The translations under genes and the position numbers were made by a program. Positions 55,046 to 64,000 of a DNA stretch of 64,000 bases are shown here, piece after piece; positions within the stretch are counted from its first letter, which is position 1, and every line of letters begins with the position of its first letter. Below the pieces are notes generated by a model. That model saw only the letters and a list, made by a program, of their open reading frames with translations, searched no databases and had not been told where the DNA came from. The DNA is from Sphaerosporella brunnea (Eukaryota > Ascomycota > Pezizomycetes > Pezizales > Pyronemataceae), in contig VXIS01000033.1 in NCBI GenBank assembly GCA_008704415.1, forward strand, positions 1 to 64,000, written 5' to 3'.

Positions 55046-57064
55046 ATGAGCTCTTCAAATATCTACACTGGCGCTTGGATCGAATACTCCCGCGGCAAGG
55101 TCTACGGCGCAACCATCACCTTGGCCAACGCTCACGCGGTTGCTCTCGTCTCGCTGCTTGCAGTCCTGGTCACGCATACCAGCATCCGGTCGTTCACAAT
55201 CTTGCGATTTATCCTGCACCAGACTCGCCGGCATGAAACCCCTCGCGATGGCCTTGTGCGTCAACAAGATTTGGTGCTTCGGAATGCAGAGACGGACATG
55301 GGCACTTTAACGATGGTCCTCTGGATCGCCCACAAGTGGCGCGGTTATACTCCAAATCCGTATCGACGCTCAACACCGCTCTTTTTATTGCTGTTGCTTC
55401 ACACTATCGGATTTCTGGCGGCCGGTATTGCGGTCTCCTTCGTGGCAAATGGCGGGGACGGCGGAGTATCGGTTATCGCAAAAGCCACGGAGTGTGGCTT
55501 CTGGGTCATTGATAACTCCAACAGAGATTCGCAGGCTGTCTCCTTTTTCCAAATAGAAAAACTGAAAGGAACGACGGTTGGAGCAGCATACACGAGGCTG
55601 TGTTACAACGCTTCGACAATCAACCAAGGAGATGGGGATACGCCGGCGGAGTGCAAGATATTTCCAACCCCACGGATCGCATGGACGGGTACCCATAACG
55701 TTTCCTGCCCATTCAAGGACGACATTTGCTTAGAAGGCCAAAATGCGGCATATTTGATGGATACTGGACTGCAGAGCTCTCGAGTTTTGGGGATCAACTC
55801 ACCATACGAGTTGCAATGGCAATACCGAACGACGTGTGCACCGCTCAAGACCGAGGGATACACGCAGGTTCGACAGGACGGAAATTTTGGAGAAAATGTC
55901 ACCTACTATAATTATGGATCCATAGGATTGTTAGGGAACTGGTCGCATTATGTGAGCTCCATGGAGAGAGTGGGAGGGACCAAGAGTTTTGTCCTCGACG
56001 TCCAGACTTCAGCGCCCTGGATCGGAAACAATACTTTTCAATTGGATCCGATACCAGCGCTACAGCGTGATGATTCGGATGTCACACTGTTCTTTTTTGG
56101 TGCTTATGGTGTCAATTACTTTGCTCGTGGGTATGCCTTGCCATCTTTCAAACGCTCATGGTGCTAACACCAACGACTAGCCGTTGACGATCCTATATTC
56201 TCCGCGCATAACAGAGCCGAAGACTTCATCATGCCTGGTTACGCTCCCTTCCCCATCTACTTCGCTGACTATCCGGCCACGGTTTTGGGCTGCATCGACC
56301 AATATCGCTATTGCAATCCGCGTCTCAATAAGTGCTCGTTGTTTATACCTTCGCATTACGCTGATGATCGTCTTTTTGCCGAAATTACCGAAACCAGGGG
56401 TGAGCTAGATGTAGCGCTTCTCCTCCGGATCCACACCAGCACGGCGATGAATCTGTACTCGCAAGCAATCGGCAACTTGGCATCGACGCTCGCCATCAAC
56501 GATAAAATTTTCTCTGGTTCGGTGATGGACGTTGCCCGTGAGCAATGGAAAATCGAAGCTTCCCATCTTTTCGAATTAGGTCTGGCAGGAGCCCAAGTGG
56601 AGATTACACGCACGGCGAAAGAAGCCTATCCGCGCGACCATGGACCCCTGACTAATGTACTCCCAAAAGAATATCAAAATATTTGCAAGATGATCATCTT
56701 CCACGAAAGCGGATACACTTCGATAAGCGTGTTGGGGTTGTGCCTGATTGTCGTCTTCTCGGTGCTTATCACGATACTGTCCTTCATGGACGGGGCGGCG
56801 GCTCGTCTGATGTGGAAGCGGTGGCCGCACCGAGTGTTGGCGTGGAGAACGGATGGGTATCTTCAACTTCTCAGATTGGTGAACGAGACCCAGAGTATTG
56901 GGACATGGAGGTTTGGGCTACAGGAGGTGCCAGTTACTGAGAAAGGAGAGACTCTCGGAGTGGTGGAAGTTGTGGAGGGAAGGATTGGAATTGGGAGAGG
57001 CTCCAGCGGAATCTCTACTTCAGACTTAGGGCCGGATACTGGCTTTAGCCCGAAACCGGTATGA
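55046..57064 (+). CDS. Polytopic membrane protein with large glycosylated extracellular domain
   Basis: Two exons (55046-56126 and 56181-57064; 54-nt intron, GTGGGT donor, GCTAACACC branch region) encode 654 residues. Membrane segments lie at about 25-50 (TITLANAHAVALVSLLAVLV), 112-136 (PLFLLLLLHTIGFLAAGIAV) and near 555-580 (VLGLCLIVVFSVLITILSF). Between the last two there are about 400 residues with several N-glycosylation sites and cysteines. The opening (YTGAWIEYSRGKVYGATITL, and an HQTRRHETPRDGLVRQQ motif) is the style of a large Pezizomycotina family of uncharacterised transmembrane proteins. Function is unknown. The donor is GTGGGT because the more usual-looking GTATGC would introduce a stop. 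Confidence 0.75.
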
Positions 57065-57644
57065 GGACCTTGATTTTGCACTGCGTGGAGACAGTTTGGC
57101 ATGCTTGTGACGGTTTTTGGGGGCAATTTCTTCCTGTACATGTGGCTATGGTTGATCTCTTATCCATTTGAAAAAATGCTGCATATAAGTACATACTATA
57201 AGTACCTAGCCTTACCGTTTTATGTTGCGGGTCATAGGAAGGCTGGCGGCGTTGCAATGCGGCGGTGCGGATGTCCGGACGGAGGTGCGGTCCGTTTCTC
57301 GGAGGTGGCCTGCCACAAATGGCCGCAACGCAATCAAACGCCCCATGCACTATATATTGTATATATAGCAGGAGGTTTCTTATATAATGGGCATTATCCA
57401 CTGTCGGATCATCGAAAATTCCTTTCTCTCCCTATCTACTGTCATCTCTATCCGCCGGAAGGATTGGGCAGACACAGATCTATTTTTACATGCATAACAT
57501 TCCGTGAGTGACGCTTTATGATCCGTTGCTGTGGTGACCACCTTGCTTGTTGTGGTAGCCACCTCTAAATCGAGACTCCCTTTTTATTCCCCGTCGCCGC
57601 CAGCCACATCAGTTTCCAGACCATCAAAACTCAGCACGCTCAAC
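57065..57644. other. Intergenic, promoter of the 4-TM gene
   Basis: AT-rich TATATATTGTATATATAG-like sequence lies near 57350-57367. No gene is recognised. Confidence 0.5.
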
Positions 57645-59018
57645 ATGTCGATGTATTCGACACCCTCAACGTCACGGCGACAGCAGCCTCTCCTGCCTGA
57701 ATTCTCCGCTCCCGGTTTCTCGCCCAGGGCACCCTTCAATCCCAAAAGCGTCACTGAAGCCGCCGAAGTTGCGCGCAACGCCCCTCCAAAACCAAAACCA
57801 AACGGGCCTCTAGTCAATCTCGATTTCCCGGCGAATTCGCGATCAAACCGGATGGCGCTGCGCGACGGAAGATGTCCGGTCAGCAAGGCCGCCATAACAT
57901 GGGCGCGATACACGAGCATTGTGTTGCGCCTAGCACAGCTATTGGGAGCTATGGGACTGCTGGTCATGATGTTGATGATGCGGGGAATGGACTCCTGGAC
58001 CGGATGGATCTGCCGCGTTCCGGTAGGCCCCTCCAAAGTTTGCGGTCCGACCACCAAACTAATCGGATCTACATAGCCGGCAGTCGCGATCGTCCACGTC
58101 GTTTACGCTATCTACCACCTGTCGGGATCGTACCGTCTCAAAACTCCTGGAAGCTCAAAAGTCTACTTTCTCCTTGCCTCCTCCGTCGATGTCGCCATCG
58201 TTTGCTTCTACGCCTTCATGGCCGTGCTCTCGTGGCGCCAACACGCTGCTGGAAGAGATATGAATTGGACTACCGTCTTCCACGACGATAGCATTGACCA
58301 GAAGATAGTGTTCACGGTCTTCCTGGCTGCGTGTGCTGGGGCAGGCCTGACATTTATCACCCTAGGGTGCAGCCTCTACCTCGTGCACGCATTCCGGAAA
58401 TTGGACTCTCTCCCACCGGACTATAACCCTTTCGTGGAAGACGAGGATCCGCACCTAGCAGTCAACGAGAAACTGCGCTGGAGCTCTTCCACAGCTGACT
58501 CCGAGACTGCGCTTCTACAAGGCAAAAATCCGATGCAGGAACAAAGGACCAGGCCCTTCGCCGCGACCAGAATAAAGCTGAATCCAAGTCTCCACAAGCC
58601 ACCACCTCATTCTGAGGGGAAGTATCATTACGAGAGTCTCAACTTTGATGAGCTGGATCTTGGAACCCGGAGGGATACAGAAACGTTGGGAGCTGGGTAC
58701 GGGCAAGCTCCTTCTGTGCCGGAGCCTGAACGATCGCCCACAAAGACTAGTCTGAAGCGTGGCTCCAGAGTGGTGAGGCCTTCGTCTATCTCATCGATGC
58801 CCGGTACTCCTACCAGCTTGAAGCGTGCGTCTATCAGCACTTACGCTACAGCTGCAGAGCAGCGCTACGATGAGACTGTTCCTATCCCGGAGTCGCAGAG
58901 GAGCAGTGTTATTTCCCATACGAGCACAGTGCAGGGATACTCGAAGCAGGCACTTTTGGCCGCGAAGCAGGAGGGGAGAGAGTGGAGATTCCGGAAGGTC
59001 TCTGGAGAGGCACATTAA
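57645..59018 (+). CDS. Four-transmembrane protein with long cytosolic tail
   Basis: Two exons (57645-58022 and 58077-59018, 54-nt intron) encode 439 residues. The N-terminal 80 residues are Pro-rich and hydrophilic. Four membrane segments follow at about 88-110 (YTSIVLRLAQLLGAMGLLVM), 128-147 (AVAIVHVVYAIYHLSG), 158-180 (VYFLLASSVDVAIVCFYAFM) and 205-230 (IVFTVFLAACAGAGLTFITL). The tail of about 200 residues is Ser/Thr/Pro-rich and probably phosphorylated (SPTKTSLKRGSRVVRPSSIS, SLKRASISTYAT). The topology, with both termini cytosolic, recalls MARVEL-type fungal proteins, but I see no diagnostic motif. Family and function are not recognised. Confidence 0.72.
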
Positions 59019-59439
59019 TGAGGGCATGATGATACGAAGCGATGTGTACGTTTTTCCTTTTGGCAGGTTTCTTGTATACCACCTGGAGTTTTTAGGAAGT
59101 TCTGGGAAGGGGGTTGAGGTTGTATAACGCGTGGAAATGTGATGATAATGCTGGGCTTTTATGTTACGATTAGGTAGACGAATTGAATGACCCTTTACGC
59201 GCGCCATCTATAAAATTCTTGCCACCGGATACAATCATGAGAAAATCGTCTCGTCACGATTTCAACATATTATTCCACCAAGTCAACCTCTGCCTGGCTT
59301 CTCGACTTTTCCATGTGGCAGGAGATCCTAACAATATCTACCTGTTTTGTCGGGATACCTAGCCTAGGTGTGAGGGAATAAATGTGGCCAAAAAAGGCAA
59401 AGACTGTAATTACAACAAGCAAAATAAGAATGAATGGCG
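59019..59439. other. Intergenic, no gene seen
   Basis: This is the 3' flank of the 4-TM gene and the downstream side of the tRNA gene. Nothing is recognised. Confidence 0.5.
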
Positions 59440-59523
59440 TGATTCAGCCGGGATTCGAACCCGGGTCAGGCGCAGAATGCTGTTTGATGGCAAGCGCCTA
59501 TGATACCCCTACACTACTGAATC
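59440..59523 (-). tRNA. tRNA-Gly (GCC) with a 13-nt intron
   Basis: On the minus strand the acceptor stem GATTCAG pairs perfectly with CTGAATC and is followed by discriminator A. The D arm is TAGTGTAGGGGTATCAT-like (A box). The anticodon stem GGCGC/GCGCC encloses the loop TTGCCA then T, interrupted by a 13-nt intron after position 37. The T arm is CCGGG TTCGAAT CCCGG (B box). The anticodon GCC specifies glycine. The mature length is 71 nt before CCA. Introns at this position are the normal eukaryotic nuclear site. Confidence 0.93.
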
Positions 59524-60574
59524 GAGTGATACATGAGAAATCACTTCAACTATGATGATCACAGTGCATTTTCTGAGGGTGTGTCTATGCAGGTTTCAGA
59601 AAAACAAGTGGTTGGGCGATATTCACTGCACCGGCCCGCCAGCCTTGAAACATGTGGTTAGACAACTATATTACCGGCCGCTTCCGGCCCTACAATTCTA
59701 CTATTTTTAAGATCAGAAGGCACATTTGCAGGTAGAGTGTCTGCAGGCTGTTGGAAAGGCATCGTTAGATCTATGTATCTCTCCGTAGCAATTCGAATCT
59801 GCTGGGCGACATCTTGGCTTCCTTTCACCGTTTAAACACTTCCAACCGCCGACAGAGCTAGGAAGTGGCCGATTCCGGCCGCTTTGAAATAAAGACTTGG
59901 CATGAGGACGATTGTCAATCGCAGACAGGATTGTTCCACAGGAGCGGCACAACGCCGTTCCCGCTCTTTACTTCCCGTCCTTTCAGTTGTCACCGTCAAA
60001 AGACGGTTTCCAGTTTCCCCTTCTGAGTACGAGTACTTGTTAGATGCGTGATGGGTACGTTTTGTTCCTGACATTGCTCTCGATAGCGCGCCTCGAGAAC
60101 TTAGCTGGGCTGGCCGTCGCTTAAAGCGCGCTTGGCTCTCGGAGAAATTACTGGTTTCGGCAGGCTGCCTGAGTAGTAGCGGGATCCTTGTCGTTCCAGC
60201 GGCTCTCCCGCTAGATTGACGGAACCTCAGGCTCCTGTGGGTATTATCGACGTGCTTGTGGCGTGCTGTTGAGAAAGCACCGCATAAAAGAAGGAGCGTT
60301 GGGGGCTCCGCCTGGTGAAGATGAGCTGTACTTCCCCGCATGCCCAGCAACTAAGACATGCATGTTCGCTCACTTGATATCACCGGAGAAACTGATTCAG
60401 ATTATTGCGTCTTCCCTGAATTGAGGTCATACAGCTAGCTGTAGAGCGGGTTATATCCGTCTGTGAACAGCAGGTATATAAAGCAATACAAAGCACTGAA
60501 TACCTCGTCCTCACGAGTTCCTGTCTCCACTCACATCTCTCTGGCCGAGTCCCTCCCTCCCTCCCTCCGGCATC
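59524..60574. other. Intergenic, tRNA upstream and aminopeptidase promoter
   Basis: Antisense frames (59832-60350 and others) have no recognisable domain. The last 100 bp contains the TATA element of the M28 gene. Confidence 0.5.
60475..60482 (+). promoter_or_regulatory. TATA box of the M28 aminopeptidase gene
   Basis: TATATAAA lies 93 bp upstream of the ATG at 60575, followed by a CT-rich leader. This is a typical fungal core-promoter arrangement. Confidence 0.55.
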
Positions 60575-62255
60575 ATGAAGTTCTCTGTCTCCGTCGTTGC
60601 TGCCACCCTCTTTCTGGAAAGCGCCCTCGCCACTCCCGGAGACGAGAAGCGTCTCCAGAGCAAGCAACTCCGGCATGCGATCCTGCGCTCGAACCTTTTG
60701 AAACACGCAGACGCGTTGGTAGAGCACGCAAGGCTGTCCAATGGATCCCGCGCGTTCGGGAGCAAGGGACACAATGCCACGGTGGATTACATCAAACGGA
60801 AACTCGACGCGACGGGTTACTACGATACCGAGCTGCAGACTTTCGTGTATCCCTTCTCCGATGGAACGGCGAACTTTACCGCCAAGGAGAAGAAGTATAG
60901 CACCGAGTGGTTTACGTATGGGCCGGCGGGGAATGTGACCGCGCCAGTGGTGGTTGTTAATGAGCTTGGGTGCGAGAAGGTATGGAGTTCTGTACTCACA
61001 CGCAATCGGGTTGAGAGGGGGGGGGGGGGTGGGGGATTTGGGCTGATTTGTTGTGTAGGCCAATTTCCTAGCTACGGTGGAGGGGAACATCGCCCTCATC
61101 AAGCGTGGAAGCTGCGAGTTTGGTAACATCCCTCTTCCTTTAGTTTCCGTGAAGAATTATTTACTAACACAGAATAACAGGCCTCAAGATAGCTCTAGCC
61201 GGTGCAGCTGGTGCATCTGGCGCCATAATCTACAACAACGCGGATGGGCCTATTGGAGGCGGAACCTTAATCAAGCCGTCCCGACCAGATGTGGGTCCGT
61301 ACGTACCGGCAGGCTCTATCAGCGGCGTCGACGGCGTGGCCTTGATCGCCTCCATCGCCTCGGGAGAGGTGGTAGGTAACATCTATGTCGACGCCACAAA
61401 TGAGGATCGGTACACAAGCAATGTTCTGGCAACCACCAAGCTTGGTGACAAAAAGAACGTGATAATGGCGGGCGGGCACACAGATTCCGTGCCTGCAGGG
61501 CCAGTAAGTCCCTCCCACCCCACCGCCACCTCAGCGCCAGGCCGTTAATAGTTTTTTCTGCCCAGGGCATCAATGATGACGGCTCCGGCTCAATGGGACT
61601 TCTCGAGATCGCATTGCAGCTCCCAAAGTGGAGCGTCAAGAACGCCGTACGTTTCGGATTCTGGACTGCAGAGGAGTACGGACTAGTAGGCAGCGAACAC
61701 TGGGTTGTCTCCCTCACGGCAGAGCAAATCTCAGATATCGCCTTGTATCTGAATGCAGACATGATAGCGTCTCCAAACTTTGGTTATTTCATCTACGACG
61801 GCGACGGGAATGCGTTTAACATCACGGGCCCTGCGGGGAGCGATCATATCGAGCATCTATTTGAGAGTTACTTCAAGGATGCGGGCCTTGTTAGCGCACC
61901 TACCGAATTCGATGGGAGATCGGATTATGGACCATTCTTGGATGCGGGGGTCCCGAGTGGTGGGCTTTTCACTGGTGCGGAGGGCTTGAAGACCGAGCAG
62001 CAGGCAAAGTGGTGGGGTGGAAGCGCGGGAGTCGCCTACGATCCTAACTACCACCAGGCTGGCGATGTGAAGAGCAACTTAAATGTGGGCGCGTGGATCC
62101 AGTGCACGAAGGGATTTGCGCACGCAATTGCTACTTATGCGAATGACTTGAAGGGGATCCCGAGAGGGGGCAAAAGGGATGCTGCCAAGAAAAGGCAGAT
62201 CAGCCACGATCGGAGGAGGAATTCTGCTTGCAATCATAAGTTACATGGACTCTGA
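60575..62255 (+). CDS. Secreted/vacuolar M28 aminopeptidase with PA domain (aminopeptidase Y type)
   Basis: A zinc-dependent aminopeptidase that removes N-terminal residues from peptides, like yeast vacuolar Ape3. Four exons (60575-60979, 61059-61122, 61181-61503 and 61566-62255) encode 493 residues. A signal peptide (1-19, ending ALA) is followed by a propeptide. The PA domain lies at about 125-230 (ANFLATVEGNIALIKRGSCEF, then GASGAIIYNNADGP). The M28 catalytic domain follows, with the dizinc ligands and catalytic residues in order: H in GGHTDSV, D in GINDDGSGS, EE in WTAEEYGLVGS, D in LNADMI, and H in PNYHQAGD. All are present, and a DYGPF motif is also seen. Several N-glycosylation sites (NGS, NAT, NFT, NVT) fit secretion. 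It is complete and apparently functional. The basic C-terminal tail (GKRDAAKKRQ) is slightly longer than usual. Confidence 0.92.
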
Positions 62256-64000
62256 GCTATGATTTATGAGAAACGCTGTAGGTAGATGTATTCGCTATGT
62301 ACTTTTTCGAAGAATTGCGCCAAAAGGCAATGTGAAGTGTTGATTCCCATGCGCGAGTTTTGTCCGTGGAGGAATAGCTCGTGAGGGCGCTTGCGATAAG
62401 AAGGGGCAGATGGTTTTGCGTTCTTCTGGGCTCTTCCGGGAGTGAAAGCTCCAGTATTAGCCATCTGCGGATGGCATGTATCTGAGCATCTGTTGCGTTT
62501 TATAGCGGGTTAGCTATGTTCGCCTAAATGCCAGCGGTGAACGATTGAAAAGAACGTCTCTGCAATGTAACTCAGCCCGTAATGATTGGACCGTCATTGA
62601 GGAGCGGCTAAATGCAATTCCCCATTCGGTACAGTGAAAATACATCCTGGCAGTAGAAAAGAGAAATGGCAGGAGGCAAGCGTAGGTTCTGGATGCACTC
62701 CAGTGACGAAAGCATCCGTCAAGATGCTCCCCTACCCTTCCGAATCATGCAATCAAGAACCCCAAGGGTAGTTAAAAGTACCAGGTAATTTGTTGAGGAT
62801 CCGGGCCCTGGAATCTTCTGGCCCAACTTTTTGAAACGCTTGACCGAAACTCGTAATGCGATTCACCCCTGAAAGTTCGTTACCGTCCCATGGTTATCCA
62901 AATACTTGAAAGCATGAAAAGAATCTTTGGTTTTTTTCAGACTTGGTGATTACTCGCTCCATCATCGAGGAGCGACTGAAAACCAATGCCACTCCTCCCC
63001 ATAGGCCCGGTGAAAGGACATCATGAAACCGAGTAGGTTGCTAAGCCGAGTTGAATGCAAGAATTGAAGGCGGCTTACCCTCGGAAACCAGTTGATAAAA
63101 TATGTTCGAGGATATCTTCCTAGGCTTCAGAGCCAGCCTTTGATTATGAATGGAGGATCGAGGTGATGACTTGGACCTTCCGGCAAAAACCATGACATCG
63201 GCCGATTGGAACTCTCGTCATTTACACTGTGTTTGATCTATATACCGTGTCAGCTGTAGTTTTCTTTGAATTGAAGCGATATCAAAGGTGCAAATACAAA
63301 ATAGCCTGAACAGAATGCCATCAGCGGGAACAACTCAACGCAGCGTCACAACCCTAGGCGCTGTGGCGACCGAGGAGGAAACTGCGGAATGAGGAGTTTT
63401 CTTTTTCGCTGAATCTGACCGATGCCGATTCGCGATCGTTGCTGAGGCTCACAGAAGATAGACTGGTAAAAAACGAGGATTGGTACAGGTCTTAGAAAAA
63501 GGTGGGCACGAATTTGAATGAAGGGAGAGGAGGAATTTCGAAGATCATCGGGGAAGTGCATGTGCACGTGGACAATGCTGGCTAGTCCCACTGAAACGTC
63601 ATCCTGCGGAGCCTCCGGTGGCGACAATGCGCATCGAGCGCTTCATTATAAAGCGCTAGTATTACCAATATGGGGATGAGATTCCTCGGTGGCAGGCACT
63701 GATAAATACCGAAATATCCCATGACTAAGGCATTGTGGGTCTTTTATGGAGAAGGAGGTTCGAGAGTGAATTCTGACCTTCCATAATTTAGCATTGTCCG
63801 AGCCGGAAGTTCTAACAGGCTCAAGGAAATGGACAAGTTTCGGATGAAGAGCACTATAGATTCTTCCAGATCCATATCAATGGTCTTCAAAGGCAACCCC
63901 CTCTTCAAGACGAATCTTCGCTCATGCCGCCCAAATAAATTCCCTGTCCTCAGCCTAGCCCCACCACTGATGGTCAACGATGTCTACTGTTAACAGTAAC
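62256..64000. other. 1.7-kb region without a supported gene
   Basis: Two diverged copies of a 30-bp motif (TCATTGAGGAGCGGCTAAAT at 62593 and TCATCGAGGAGCGACTGAAA at 62962) lie 370 bp apart. Antisense frames at 63346-63627 and 63744-63977 have no recognisable domain. No tRNA or inverted repeat is seen. Confidence 0.45.

Noticed and set aside
1..64000. CRISPR array, bacterial operon, phage or plasmid features
   Set aside because: The gene structure is eukaryotic throughout. Tandem repeats seen are coding or simple-sequence repeats without spacer organisation.

Overview
The window looks like nuclear DNA of a filamentous ascomycete (Pezizomycotina). Genes are compact and split by 47-156 nt introns with GT-AG ends and CTAAC/CTGAC-like branch sites. 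The gene set is eukaryotic: ribosomal protein S25, the Rag GTPase Gtr2, Mis12 and CENP-X kinetochore/centromere proteins, sulfiredoxin, a GPI-type serine-rich cupredoxin, a vacuolar-type M28 aminopeptidase and an intron-bearing tRNA-Gly. I cannot fix the genus; several genes without recognisable homologues may be lineage-specific.

Positions 1-28812 form one giant inverted repeat. Two arms of about 14.4 kb meet at a 3-base spacer (14417-14419). Reading outward from the centre, each arm carries Mis12, Gtr2, a Cys-rich membrane protein, a MAPR/cytochrome-b5-like protein, RPS25, a 5'-truncated LINE and an F-box protein. The arms look identical over most of their length apart from one homopolymer step, but the left arm has dense small indels in two blocks (about 1-320 and 3.8-5.7 kb). 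The left RPS25 copy is broken and the right copy is intact. Mis12 runs into the centre and its two copies end differently. A fold-back assembly or read chimera explains this most simply, with the right arm as the true sequence. A recent real palindromic duplication cannot be excluded from sequence alone.

From 28.8 to 46 kb the sequence is single copy. It holds a hairpin element and a dead transposase fragment, sulfiredoxin, a MIF/tautomerase-fold protein, CENP-X, a cupredoxin, two unrecognised genes (38-41 kb), a cluster of MITE-like inverted-repeat elements (41.6-42.1 and 45.5-45.8 kb) and a C2H2 zinc-finger gene. From 46 to 54 kb there is a second C2H2 gene and two unrecognised low-complexity or coiled-coil genes, with scrambled antisense fragments of one of them lying between. 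From 55 to 62.3 kb there are two polytopic membrane proteins, the tRNA-Gly and the M28 aminopeptidase. The last 1.7 kb shows no convincing gene.

The genes are ordinary housekeeping and accessory genes and do not form an obvious pathway or cluster. The strongest unusual signal is structural: the palindrome and what it does to Mis12 and RPS25.
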